Of a stretch of 64,000 nt of DNA, positions 37,499 through 48,709 are shown piece after piece. The stretch spans positions 31,793,501 to 31,857,500 of the forward strand of contig OX485805.1 in NCBI GenBank assembly GCA_950295325.1, in the 5' to 3' direction. The first letter of the stretch is position 1. The number at the start of each line of letters is the position of its first letter. This DNA comes from Polytrichum commune (Eukaryota > Streptophyta > Polytrichopsida > Polytrichales > Polytrichaceae). Below the pieces are notes generated by a model. It searched no databases. It was not told where the DNA came from and was given only the letters and a program-made list of their open reading frames with translations. Position numbers and translations under genes: made by a program.

Positions 37499-38637
37499 CA
37501 GTCTAACCTTGATAATGTCACCCTTGTTAATAGAACACCTTGATATTGTCACCTAAAAGTTTGAAACCGATTTTCATAGTGTAAAACTCCCTCGTTATTA
37601 TCCCTATCACCCTTGATAATGTCACTATTTTTTTTCAAAATCCGTAGTGTAAATGTGATAATATCAAGTATGGATGGATTGTATGGGTGGGCATGGGTTC
37701 GATATTATTGTTCATGGGTGAGCATGGGCTAAAGCAAAGCATATTGGGGGTCATTGAATGAGCTCTCATTCAATGCTTTCGGCATTGAATGTTGATGTAT
37801 TTCAAGCTATGCTATGGTGTGTGGCGGCATGGCATGAATTAGATGATCAAACCATTAGAAATTGTTGGAGAAAGTCCACCATATTGCCTGCAGAGTGGAA
37901 TGCAGATATAAACAATCTTGATGAACGTATGAAGTCCAAAATGGAGGAAGCAACTTTGGAATTGGGTAGACTCATCGCCGCATTAAATTTGGGTTTGGAT
38001 GTTGAAGGCAAGCCTGTAGAAAAGCTTTGTCCTTTGGAGTACATAAACATGGAAGGTGAAGATGATTTTGAGGTGGAATTTTCTACTGAGGAGCTTGTGC
38101 AATTAATGCAACATGGCGAACAGGTTCTTGATTCCATGGAAGTGGACCCATTGATTGTTGATAGCAGTGATGATGAGTCTAAAGTAGTGAAGCTAAGCGA
38201 TGCACAAAAATATGCTAAAGATGTTTTGAATTTTATGGCTAGCCAAGGTTCTCAGATTTTCAGCACTCATGAGTTGTTAGAAATGGAAAAAATCCATGAC
38301 AAACTCATTAGAATTGGTGTTGCACATTTAACATCAACAAAACAATGTGACATTAGAAGCTTCTTTGTCTCTAGTGAGAGGTCTTTACCTAATCTCAATG
38401 ACACATTATGATGTGCTCTTGTTGTTATTCACAATTTTGAATTAGATTTTACATTCAAAAACATTGAAGTCTCGTATTTGTTATTTTATTAAAAATTGTA
38501 ATTATATTTTGATTTTCTACATATATTTTGATAATATCACATTATGCACAAAATGTGACATTATCAAGTATGTCACACCTTGTTTATATCACACTTTTTG
38601 GTGAAACGGAGGGTGTGACATTATCAAGGTTAGGGTG
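37499..38637 (+). mobile_element. Deleted pogo/Tigger-like DNA transposon
   Basis: A 1139-bp element flanked by TA on both sides (37497-37498 and 38638-38639). Its ends are inverted repeats: left CAGTCTAACCTTGATAATGT, right reverse complement CACCCTAACCTTGATAATGT. The motif CCTTGAT.(A/T)TGTCAC also recurs inside both ends (37539, 37607, and inverted near 38555), as transposase-binding subterminal repeats do. The coding region at 37758-38411 resembles the C-terminal part of pogo/Tigger DDE transposases. The helix-turn-helix and catalytic core are missing, so it is non-autonomous. Confidence 0.8.
37758..38411 (+). CDS. C-terminal transposase fragment of the pogo-like element
   Basis: A 217-codon intact frame. 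The N-terminal part has the block AWHELDDQTIRNCWRKSTIL, which matches the region shortly after the DDE core in Tigger/jerky/CENP-B-related proteins (typically W..v...TI.NCW...GI). An acidic region follows (EGEDDFEVEFSTEEL, VDSSDDESK) and then a helical tail ending IRSFF. The DDE triad and DNA-binding domain are absent. The frame has no internal stop despite the deletion, so either the insertion is recent or the fragment has been preserved. Confidence 0.65.
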   Translation: MSSHSMLSALNVDVFQAMLWCVAAWHELDDQTIRNCWRKSTILPAEWNADINNLDERMKSKMEEATLELGRLIAALNLGLDVEGKPVEKLCPLEYINMEGEDDFEVEFSTEELVQLMQHGEQVLDSMEVDPLIVDSSDDESKVVKLSDAQKYAKDVLNFMASQGSQIFSTHELLEMEKIHDKLIRIGVAHLTSTKQCDIRSFFVSSERSLPNLNDTL

Positions 38638-39286
38638 TACTCCTTCCCACTTACTTGTCCCGTCCGACTCACACAATACAATTCACCCCACAACCAAGAC
38701 ATAATTTTCGTCTCCTTGGGCTACGTAAAATCCTCCAGATGGGAAGGAACAGGCCTAGCATATCCCACAAACCACAACACAACCCTAGAAGCCATCCACT
38801 GGGCTAGAATGGCAACCAAAGAAGACGCCCACACTATCACCATCCTAATAATCAACCGCAACGACTAGACATCACAACAACTCGCAATCACCACACACGT
38901 AGACATACATATAATAGCAACCACCCCACCCCACGCTATACATTATGACCCCACACCATAATGGACAAAATACTACAAACGCATAGAACCATCCTTGACA
39001 TCAATAATATATGCATACATAACCAAGTAAACCTCACAACAAACTTACAAACGCCACACGAACTACAACAAGTCCTAAACACCAAAATTAACATACATGT
39101 AGATACATACCCCATTAAACCAAACCCCTCACACACCGATGTTAAATTCTCCGAAGCATGGAAAGATGCCACCAAAACAAACGCCCCCATCCCAATAAAC
39201 ACCCCTACCAACCAAAAACGACCACATCGATCCCCTTAAATACCACCCACAACATTGCATTTACACATATGACACATTTATCCCAC
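38638..39286 (+). mobile_element. Retrotransposon fragment between the two insertions
   Basis: Continues the frame interrupted by the pogo-like element (YSFPLTCPVRLTQ, SSRWEGTGLAYPTNHNTTLE, AIHWARMATKEDAH), resembling part of an RNase H-type region. It decays into stops after 38868, and a further frame at 38961-39239 continues the same composition. Confidence 0.6.
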
Positions 39287-40019
39287 TGTGAGCCCAAAAT
39301 GGTGCCCACATGTGGTGATTAACTCTTCAAAACCAATTTTAGTTTGACTTTGAGGTGTTATGACTATTCACAAAACATAAAAAGAGTGAAGTGTGGTGTG
39401 GATTTAAGTTTAGGCATGAGAATGTGTTGTGTAGTTATTTCAAGGTTTGATTTCAATAAGAGGATGCCTTGATTATGTGAGTAAAGGGTAAGGTGAGGCA
39501 AGGTGAGCTCCGCGGGTTAAATGCCCACTTTTGGATCCACTTTGTTAGTTTAGGAAGAAGGAAGCTTGGTGGATGGGGATTAGTCCCTACTTTGGAGGAG
39601 AGGGTTAAAGGATTGTGATTGGAGGTGCTAATCCTCTCACCCTATCCTCACCTCTCTCTCCCTCTCTCCCTCTCTCCCTCTCTCCCTCTCTCCCTCTCTG
39701 CTACTTAAGGTGTTTTTTCTCTCATTTGCCTCTCTCTCCATCAAGTGCTCTCAAGGGAGCAAGCTCTAAAGAGCTTGAGCCACGTGTGTGTGACATTAGT
39801 TTTTAGTGAAGTTAATTAGTTAAGCTCTCTCTCTCTCAAGGCCTCCCAAGTGAGGGAGCTCTAGAGCTTAAGTTTGCATGTAGTGATTAGGTGGTAGTTA
39901 GTTAAAGTAGTGTGTTAGATTAGCTCATGACTTAGAAGCAAAAGAAAGAAAAGAGAAGAAGAATTTAGAAGACCTTGATTAGTGGATGAGAGGGGTTGTA
40001 TTAAGGGCAGCCAAGACTA

Positions 40020-40290
40020 TAAGGTTAAGGAGCTGACTGCTGGAAGGTACTTCGGCTGGGGCCTAAAGCTAAGCAGCTGACTGCTGGAAGGGACTTCGGT
40101 TGGGCTTAAAGCTAAGCAGCTCAGCTGCTGGAAGGTAATTCGGCTGGGCTTAAAGCTAAGCAGCTGACTGCTGGAATGTAATTCGGCTGGGGCCTAAGGT
40201 TAAGGAGCGGACTGCTGGAAGGTACTTCGGTTGGGCTTGAAGCTAAGCAGCTCAGCTGCTGGAATGTAATTCGGCTGGGCTTAAGTTAGT
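40020..40290. repeat. Short tandem array in the left foldback arm
   Basis: About six units of 42-46 bp built from 'aagctaagcagctgactgctgg' and 'aaggtacttcggctggg', with variation between 'ctgactgctgg' and 'ctcagctgctgg'. It lies where the other arm carries the 48-bp array, but the two unit sequences are only weakly alike. Confidence 0.75.
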
Positions 40291-41504
40291 TCATTAGATC
40301 TAATAAGTTAGGCTACTAGGGGGGTTGTAGTTAGGATAATCCCTTTTGGGATTGCTAGACCATACTAGATTCTTGCATGCCATCTTGGTTTTTAGGTAGA
40401 GTTGGATTTATTAGGAAAGTAGAAGTGTGTGGGACTTTTAAAATGTGTTGATGGTTACCCATTGAGGCCAGTGTTTTTAAACACTCGTACTTTTTGGTTG
40501 GAATATATTACATGCACAATTAATGGAGACTGTGGAGGATCCTAGCAAGGACAAGATAAAGGAAGTAAAAATCAAGAAGTCTAGAGGGATCTCTTTAAGG
40601 GCATGTGTGGCCAAGGCCGCGGGTTGGACCCTTGAGAAATCGAATTCCACTACGAGCAACGATGCTCACAATAATAAAGCAAGTGAGTTAAGATGAAGTT
40701 AGTGCCTTGGACATGAGAGCCATATAGCAATTCACGTTATGGTATTAGGAATTGAGTGTGATTCTCAAAGCCATCACCCGGACTAGGACGCCTAAGGGTG
40801 GTGGGTTTGGCGTCACACCCACCCATCATAAACTTTGAAGGCCAAATAGAGGGCAATACAAGCATATCAAGAATCTTTAATCCCAACAACAACACACAAA
40901 TAACAAAGTGATTCCCAAGCTACCAAAACATCTTGCAAACATGACTTAACACAATACTCATTGCTATCAAAACCTGTGAGGCCAAATCCACCACCCTTTA
41001 GCGTCCTAGTCCGGGTGATGACTTTGAGAATCACATTTATCTATTACAACATTGAACCATGCGCAAGGTAATTTTCATGTTCAAATGAACACATATTGTC
41101 TCACTCATTGTGCTTTATTAATGTTGGCCTCTTGGCTTGTGCTAGAGTTGGCTTTCTCAAGAGTCCAACCCGCGGCTTTAGCCGCACATGCCCTTACGGA
41201 CATTCCCCTCACTCTTTTGATATTCACCCCATTTCTCTTGCCATTGCAAGAGTCCTCCACATTCTCCATTAATAATGCAAGTGAGTTATTTTGACCGATA
41301 GGTGCAAGTGTTGAAAAACACTTTTATCAATGGTTAAACACACTCATACAAACCCACACGTGGTACCAACTAGCCCAATGAATCTAACTATTTAGCCACC
41401 CCTAAAATGGCCTAATGTGATTTAGTTTTTAATGTGATAACACTCACTAATTGAGCTAGCCTTGCTAATCCCTAGATGGTCTAAAATGATTTGTTGCTAA
41501 GCCT

Positions 41505-42240
41505 CGCGGCTGCAGTCTAGCCACGGTCTCGGTGCAGTCTAACCCCCAGCAGCCCAGCTGCAGTCTTGCCACGGTCTCGGTGTGGTCTAACCCACCAGCA
41601 GCCCAGCTGCAGTCTTGCCACGGTCTCGGTGTGGTCTAACCCACCAGCAGCCCAGCTGCAGTCTAGCCAAGGTCTCGGTGTAGTCTAACCCCCAGCAGCC
41701 CAGCTGCAGTCTTGCCACGGTCTCGGTGTGGTCTAACCCACCAGCAGCCCAGCTGCAGTCTGCCAGGGTCTCGGTGTGGTCTAACCCACCAGCAACCCAG
41801 CTGCAGTCTGCCACGGTCTCGGTGTGGTCTAACCCACCAGCAACCCAGCTGCAGTTTGCCACGGTCTCGGTGTGGTCTAACCCACCAGCAGCCCAGCTGC
41901 AGTCTGCCAGGGTCTCGGTGTGGTCTAACCCACCAGCAACCCAGCTGCAGTCTGCCACGGTCTCGGTGTGGTCTAACCCACCAGCAACCCAGCTGCAGTT
42001 TGCCACGGTCTCGGTGTGGTCTAACCCACCAGCAGCCCAGCTGCAGTCTGCCAGGGTCTCGGTGTGGTCTAACCCACCAACAACCCAGCTGCAGTCTGTC
42101 ACGGTCTCGGTGTGGTCTAACCCACCAGCAACCCAGCTGCAGTCTGCCACGGTCTCGGTGTGGTCTAACCCACCAGCAGCCCAGCTGCAGTCTGCCACGG
42201 TCTCGGTGCAGTCTAACCCACCGGCAGCCAGCTGCAGTCT
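41505..42240. repeat. 48-49-bp tandem array in the right foldback arm, about 15 units
   Basis: Units of the form 'gcagtctgccacggtctcgg' + 'tgtggtctaacccaccagca' + '(g/a)cccagct'. Between about 41750 and 42070 the variants follow a three-unit pattern (GCCAGG, GCCACGG, then TTTGCCACGG) that repeats every 144 bp, a higher-order repeat. Because 48 is divisible by three and units lack stops, long reading frames exist on both strands (up to 234 codons). These are treated as by-products. Confidence 0.85.
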
Positions 42241-42983
42241 AAGTCCATGGAGTTCCAATACCCGAATGGATAACCCAGCTACTAGTTGCACCTTAATACA
42301 AACCCTCTCATTCCCTAATCACATGTTTTCTAAGTTTTTCTTCTTCTTTCCTTTTCCTTGCTTCTAAGTAATGAACTAATCTAACACACTAATTTCACTA
42401 ACTACTAACTAATCAACACGTGCAATCTTAAACTCTAAGAGCTCCCTCACTTGGGAGGCATTGAGAGAGAGAGCTTAACTAACTACCTTCACTAAAACTA
42501 ATAACCCACCCACGTGGCTCAAGCTCTTAAGAGCTTGCTCCCTTGAGAGCGCTTGATGGAGAGAGAGGTAAATGAGAGAAAAAACACCTTAAGTAGCAAA
42601 GAGGGAGAGAGGGAGAGAGGTGAGGATAGGGTGAGAGGATTAGCACCTCCAATCACAATCCCTTAACCTTCTCCTTCAAAGTAGGGACTAATCCCCATCC
42701 ACCAAGCTTCCTTCTTCCTAAACTAACAAGATGGATCCAAAAGTGGGCATTTAACCCGCGGAGCTCACCTTGCTTCACCTTACCCCCTACTCACATTATT
42801 AAGGCATACTCTTATTGAAATCAAACCTTGAATTAATCACACAACACCACCTAATGCCTAAAGTTAAATCCACACCACACTTCACTCTTTTTATGTTTTG
42901 TGAATAATCATCACTCATCAAAGTCAACTAAAATTGGTTTCGAAGAGTTAACCACCACATGTGGGCACCATTTTGGGCTCACA

Positions 42984-44380
42984 AAACCTTACAAACCACT
43001 CAACTAAACATACACATATTTACAAACAATCTAAATATCATATTCATAATCAACAATCACATACAACACCCGACATCCCAACATCATCGCCCCCAAAACT
43101 ATTAATGGCATCAATTGTACACAAAATATACTAGACCCCACACACAATTCACATCCATAATGTACGCGCACACTCGGGCATTACTGGAAATGAAATAGTT
43201 GACACACTAGCCAACAAAGGAATACTTAAAGAAAAACCAACCACCACCCCACACATACACACGGCTCCCTACTAGCTAGCAAGTTGCCCAACAACTACAC
43301 ATGACGGAGCCATTCGCAACCTTCGCACATTCATAGCAAAAGAACACGGAAATTGTGAAACTGAAACAACCAAAACCAAATTCCCATACATGGACAAATG
43401 GTTATCCAACACTCAAATAAACCAAAAACTCTCCAACCACTTTTGGAAAAATGAAAACATAACAGATGCCCAAATCACCTAGAAGTTCAAATTCGGATAC
43501 GCACAATACGTGGGTAGCCACATGATGAATATCTTCTGGCCCCCTTACACATCAAAACCCCAATTGCACATTGTGTCAACACACTGACAAAGAAACCTGG
43601 CCCCACCTTCTATCAACATGCGAACACCCATACTTAAAAGGCCTAAGAATCGCACAACACAATAAAGGAGTACACCTCATTACCCAAACACTACAAGCTA
43701 ACAAAAACACCCGGTTCTTCACACTAACCAATGCAGGCAACCTTAACAACAAACCACCCAAACAAACAATCCTAGACTAGCTCTTTAAATGTACATGTTC
43801 CCAAATAATATGCCAATGCTAGCCAAATTACGACCAAACATTCTATGCATAATCGGCGTCCCGAACCACACACAAATACCAATATCACCCTCCCCCACAC
43901 TCACAATCCAACTCATTGAATTCACATATTGCCACGATAGATACCCCGATCATGCCCTCACACACAAACACACTAAATACGACCCTCTAATCAAAACCTT
44001 ACAAAACAATGGATGGAAAACCAACTTCCTCATTACCATCACAACTGGAGTTAGAGGCATCATACACAAACACTCCATTAACAAACTTAACAATTTAAAT
44101 TTCCCAAAACCAACCATTCAAACCCTCATGAAGAATATACACCAAAATGCCATCAAATACCTCACAAATCTCGTCCTAAACACAAGAAAACTTGAAAACA
44201 AACAAGCACCCGTTGCCCCCACCCCCCCACCCCCAAACACACACATAATGAAATGGGAAAACATATACAAACACATGAGCCCACTCACGGACAACCGTGA
44301 TCAGCACTAGGTTAACGGGCTCACATTCACGCCGGCACCTAGCTACGGGCGTTACTTTTTCTTTTTCTTTTTGTGTTGTT
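42984..44380 (+). mobile_element. 3' end of the retrotransposon: RNase H, CCHC and nuclease-like tail
   Basis: Plus-strand pieces in order: RNase H strands (HIFTNNLNIIFIINNHIQHP near 43010, and HSGITGNEIVDTLANKG near 43175). Next is a linker (NHFWKNENI), then a zinc-knuckle-like CTLCQHTDKETWPHLLSTC at about 43565-43620 (CxxC...H....C). The last is a tail at 43789-44310 with RPNILCIIG, LIEFTYCHDR, HKHTKYDPLIKTL and ITITTGVRG. Stops (for instance TAG in place of Trp at 43778) and at least one frameshift break it. A pyrimidine-rich end (CTTTTTCTTTTTCTTTTT) lies at about 44355-44375. Confidence 0.7.
43789..44310 (+). pseudogene. Retrotransposon C-terminal domain resembling a restriction-like endonuclease
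   Basis: A 173-codon frame. After the CCHC motif it shows the spacing of the PD-(D/E)xK-type endonuclease of R2-like elements: R-P-N/D at residues 15-17, a hydrophobic strand with Glu at residue 44 (LIEFTY), and Lys at 60 and 63 followed by Tyr (KHTKY). Then comes a helix and a second strand ending ITTGVRG. In this copy the first position reads RPN rather than RPD. The start codon is arbitrary, since a frameshift separates it from the CCHC frame upstream. The identification is by motif spacing alone. Confidence 0.45.
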
Positions 44381-44439
44381 GAATCTGGAATATGTGCGTA
44401 GTATATAGAGATCTTTAGATGCTTTGTAATGTACACAAT

Positions 44440-44660
44440 TAAGAGGGCCTATGTGATCTCTTAAAATGAGAAATAAATTTCACTTTGATCTTTGATAAGT
44501 TTCTCTTCTCAACCCCGCTTTTGAAACTTTAAATGGTAATGCTTGTGATAATGCAATTGTTAACTGGATGAGATAGTTCCCATTTGAACCAACGGCCAAA
44601 CTTGCATGTGGATTGGAAAGTGCCCACACTAGGGCCACTTTTCCTTGGGACCACTACAAC
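44440..44660. repeat. Single arm of the palindromic family seen at 14.75-15.69 kb
   Basis: Shares with the right arm of that element, in order, 'gagggcctatgtgat', 'tttga.ctttg', 'ctggatgagatagttccc', and 'atgtggattggaaagtgccca'. No partner arm is evident nearby. Confidence 0.6.
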
Positions 44661-44790
44661 AATTAAGAAATCTAGTGTCACGTGCTATTTAGAGTTACTC
44701 AACACTCTAAGTTGTTACAAAAAGTGGATGGTTTTCGCAAGTAAAGTCGTTTATGTTTAGCATTGTCCAAACAACTTAGTTGAGTTTTGC

Positions 44791-44986
44791 TACATAGATT
44801 ATCCCAATTAGTACGTGTTACTATTTGAAATTACGCAGTGCAATAACAACTTTACTCATGTATTTGATATTCACTAACGAAAGTTCAATACTGTTGTTCA
44901 GATAGAATATTGCAACCTCATTAAATTTTTATCGCATTACGTAACTCCACATAGGAACCCACACTAATTTGGATAACCAGTGTGGT
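44791..44986. mobile_element. Hairpin MITE, family M, copy B
   Basis: Left end 'tagattatcccaattagtac' with 'gttactatttgaaattacgc'; the right end is the imperfect reverse complement, finishing 'ggataaccagtgtgg'. About 195 bp, non-coding. The sequence left of it (44690-44790) is also shared with that left of copy D. Confidence 0.65.
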
Positions 44987-47916
44987 AGGAAAGGAATTGT
45001 ATCGTAAACATTTAACAGCCTTGCATGACTCTGAATAGTATGGGACATTAAAAAATTCATAAAGGGTGCAGGGACTCCAATAAAGGCCAAGCCGCGTTTG
45101 TTCCATTTGCATAAGTTAAGGATTGGAACCTTCTTCCAAGGGAGATCAGATAAGCACCGAATTCCAATGCACCTCAAGTGGGGCCTGCCGTATCTTGTAT
45201 TGTCCCGGTGTTGCACCAATTGTACTACCTTGTGAGCTTGCTTTCCGGTCCTAATAAGCTTAATGAGTACCGACAATTTCATTGTGCGTGGGGAGAAGGT
45301 GTCAAGGGTTGTTAAAAGTATGTGGAGGACGGGGTCCACCCAACCACATCATCAACCAAGGTGGCTCTCGGCCCAAGTTACGGGCCCCACGATGAATAAT
45401 AACAACGACGACAAATACATTGGTGGTGGCATGGAGTCGGAGCCCACATTTGTGGTACATAGCCCAAGATTACACCTTCACCCCAAAAGAAAAAGAAAAA
45501 GAGGGTGGACTCGTGCACATCCAATTGTCTTGAAAGTTGTGACTTTTCAAGTGGAGTGTAATACATTAGCGTAACCCTTAAGGTATGCATCGTGCAATAT
45601 CTAGGGAACACCAGTAAAACCGGCGTCCATGATTTAAGAATAATCTAATATTCAAGAACATATTTATATCTCTAGGTAACCGTACATAGAGGGCTCCCTA
45701 TTCCAACAGAAGTTCATTATTTTCCCTCGAAAATTGCCACGTACAATATCATGCTCACATTCGACACAACCCATTTGTATCACACATGGTAACTACATTC
45801 CGGTACATGTAAAGATGAAAGAGGGAGGCCTCTATAGTATGTGTGACAATATTGGGCACCTTACTTTGTTATTCATTGTATTTGAGTTTCTTCCTTGTTT
45901 TAGAATGTAGTACTATGTAGTCTCGAGTTTTTCTTCCAAGTGGACCATCAAGTGGATATTAACTTCCATCAATCAGAAGCCATTATGGTTTGTTACTTTA
46001 GGCGTATTATAATTTATAAACTCCATTCATTGGGTGGAAACTCTTACGAAGACAGAGAATAATGAAACCCTGACATATAAACAATTGGGGGTGATGATTT
46101 TACAACCGACTTCAATTATTCCTAAATTCTTCATGTGAATTCAATAATTATACATCCATTATTCTTTACTAAAATGCAAGGTATGTGAATAGTCATATCT
46201 ACTCCCCTTATTTCCATGATATTTTATATATACCACTTACGTAATTTTATGATGTTATGTCAAATACTACATTACATGCATAAATGTTTCACACACCTAG
46301 AGCACTATTTTACATTTTTTACCCTTAATTAATATACAAAATCCTATATTTTATCACACGTAGTTCCTACTTTATTTTTTTGCTAGTGCCCCCCCCCCCT
46401 TGATTTGAACTACATGCTTTCAATATTTGGTTGAATATGTCAAAAGCAATGCTATGTAAAAGTTATGCATTGTTTTGATAGTTTCATAGTGATAGAAAAT
46501 TTGGAATTAGTTATAATTTGGGTTAAAAGACACAATTGGGTGCCCTTGGATACAAACACATACCTTGTATTTTGATCACTTATGTCAAATGCGAGATTTC
46601 ATAAAAAATTAAGATTAAAAATTACCCCTTCCCTGTGGAATACAATAGTTTACAAAAGTAGAGCACATAAACCAAACGTATTTGGTGAGGCTTGTAGAAA
46701 TTGTGTATTTGGCCATATATTTTGCCCTAAGTTCTTCATCATGACCACATGAGCACACCTCGGTCATTGTTAAACATAAACAACAAACATTACAAAGAAT
46801 GCAGAAAATTCTTCAAAGTAATAATTCTCCAAAAACCATTCTACGAGATTTTTCATTTAAAAAATCCAAGGCTTTGAATTGTGAAAAAATAAATAAAATC
46901 CTACATGGTAAGTGAAAGCTCTTCAAATTTGGAGATCATTCTCCAACCCACATTACATTTTTCAGCCACTAATTCCTCCCTACTCACTTGACCTAGGTCA
47001 TGTCCATATGATAGGAGCCATTCACCCTAACTACGTGGGCACTTCTTAGTCACCGCTGGGCGCTTTTTGAATCTATGATGTCCACTTTACCAAAATGGAC
47101 ACATCAATAGGTGAGGTCAGCCTTGCGTTGTGCTACACGACAATTTTGACAAGGCTTTATTCCAAGCAATTGCCTTCCGTAATGGCAAACAACATATCTT
47201 GTGAAAAGAATGGGAATCATGTCAAAGGAAGTTTCCCGCACTTTATCATCAAATAATTTATTTTTCATTTATCAAGTGTGACTCTTTAAATCGTGAATAA
47301 TCGATCAATAAATGACTTCAAAATTTGTAGAAATTTGTCCAACCCATTATAGGGTGATGTTCCGGAGCATCTACCAAAGTCGAGGGTGAAAACATTGATT
47401 GCTATATAGAGCTTGGGTGTTTCTAAATTTAGTCAAATCAATGCCTAAATCACACATAGAGACTCCAAATTAAGATGAATACAATAATGTAGGATGAAAC
47501 AACATCAAGTTTGTAGAAAGTAAGTTTTTACCAATGTCGAGTTCGTATCATTCGGGTATCTAAGGTAGACATGCCTAATTCAATCACTTATGCTAATCAA
47601 ACACTTGTATTTCAATAGTACATGGTTTGGTGTGATTTTGTGAACATATACCAAAAAGACGCATGTATGAATGGGACCGGTGTTCAAAATATGATATCCA
47701 TTCTAGGCTCCAAAACTAAACATAATTTTGGGGAAGGGGATATACATGATCATTTAGGAGCCATTTAGCAAGTGCAAAAATCCTCACTTTGATAATAAAT
47801 AAGATATTCACATGAGCTCCAAATATTACGAGGAAAGTGGTCCATGGCCTTGATTTAGACTTGCTAAACCATCTCATAGGTACTAATCGCGTGTTTCATA
47901 TCCTAGGAGAAGTGGG
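44987..47916. other. Intergenic, no gene recognised
   Basis: Low-coding, AT-rich sequence. A segment at 45000-45300 is duplicated near 50180-50560 (shared 'aaccagtgtggta', 'gttccatttgcataagt', 'gaattccaa.cac', 'ttgtgagcttgc.t.ccggt'). A poly-C run lies at about 46391-46400. Open frames at 44929-45339 and 45263-45574 have no features. Confidence 0.4.
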
Positions 47917-48140
47917 CTAGACTGATTTATCCCAATAAGTGTGTGTTACTATTCGGAGTCATGCATTGCTATAATCATTTAATGAGAACGTAGCATTTTA
48001 CCAAGCAAAGTCATTTATATAGCCTATAACATCCAATTGAACTTTGGTTAAGGAACAACATTGAACTCCCGAGTAAGACGTTATTGCACCGTGTAACTCT
48101 GAGTAGTGACACGCACTAATTGGGATAAGCAAGTGTGGTT
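47917..48140. mobile_element. Hairpin MITE, family M, copy C
   Basis: Left end 'gatttatcccaataagtgtg' with 'ttactattcggagtcatgc'; right end 'cgcactaattgggataagc' reading outward as its reverse complement. About 224 bp, non-coding. Confidence 0.65.
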
Positions 48141-48299
48141 GGGAAAAAGTAAGGATTTAAAGCCCACCTATCTTAATTAGTGTGACACTTAATTCCCTCC
48201 CCACTCAACTAATAACCTAAGTCATGTCGATGATTATTACTGAGTAGCTGACTACGTGGCCACTCCCCAGTCGCCGTTGGGCGCAAGCAACAACAAAGA

Positions 48300-48640
48300 T
48301 CCTGGAAAGTAACGGATGAACTACACCTCCCCCACCCCGCTGACGTCACCCGGCGCCCCCTTCCTCCCACCTTCCTTCCCGACGTACCACTTGACCTCCC
48401 CGTGCCCGGGCCGCGCCGCCCGACCCGCTCGTCTGCGTCCCTGTCGTCTCCCACCCGGCCCGGCCCGTCCCTGGCCTCCTTCCTCCACAACACCCACACA
48501 GGGAAGCACAAGCACAGCAGCTTCCACAGCCCCTGCCCCGTCCCTGGCCTCCTTCCTCCACAACACCCACACGGGGAAGCACAAGCACAGCAGCTTCCAT
48601 TGCCCCCGTCGCCTCTCAACTTGGAGCCCTCTCGCAGAAC

Positions 48641-48709
<69 letters not shown>

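Larger units (their letters stand above)
39287..42983. mobile_element. 3.7-kb foldback element with unequal tandem arrays in its arms
   Basis: The left end TGTGAGCCCAAAATGGTGCC (39287) is mirrored at the right end (42983). The mirror relation continues through nearly the whole element: a CT-rich tract with 'tacttaaggtgtttttt' (39700/42590), 'gagggagctctagagctt' (39853/42440), 'gccgcgggttggac' (40615/41165), and 'gattctcaaag.catcacccggactagg' (40762/41020). Arms run about 39287-40819 and 40974-42983, with a centre of roughly 155 bp. Each arm carries a tandem array at the corresponding place. No transposase is visible. The element sits in retrotransposon sequence; a target-site duplication was not found. 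Confidence 0.85.

Noticed and set aside
41505..42240. Regular repeats resembling a CRISPR array
   Set aside because: Units are directly adjacent with no unique spacers, and the genome is a plant.
41587..42367. Long repeat-protein frames on both strands (176-234 codons)
   Set aside because: They coincide exactly with the 48-bp tandem array in the foldback element. There is no start context or flanking exon, and several frames are open at once.
39287..42983. Interpretation of the foldback ends as LTRs of a retrotransposon
   Set aside because: The repeats are inverted, not direct, and there is no primer-binding site or gag-pol coding sequence.
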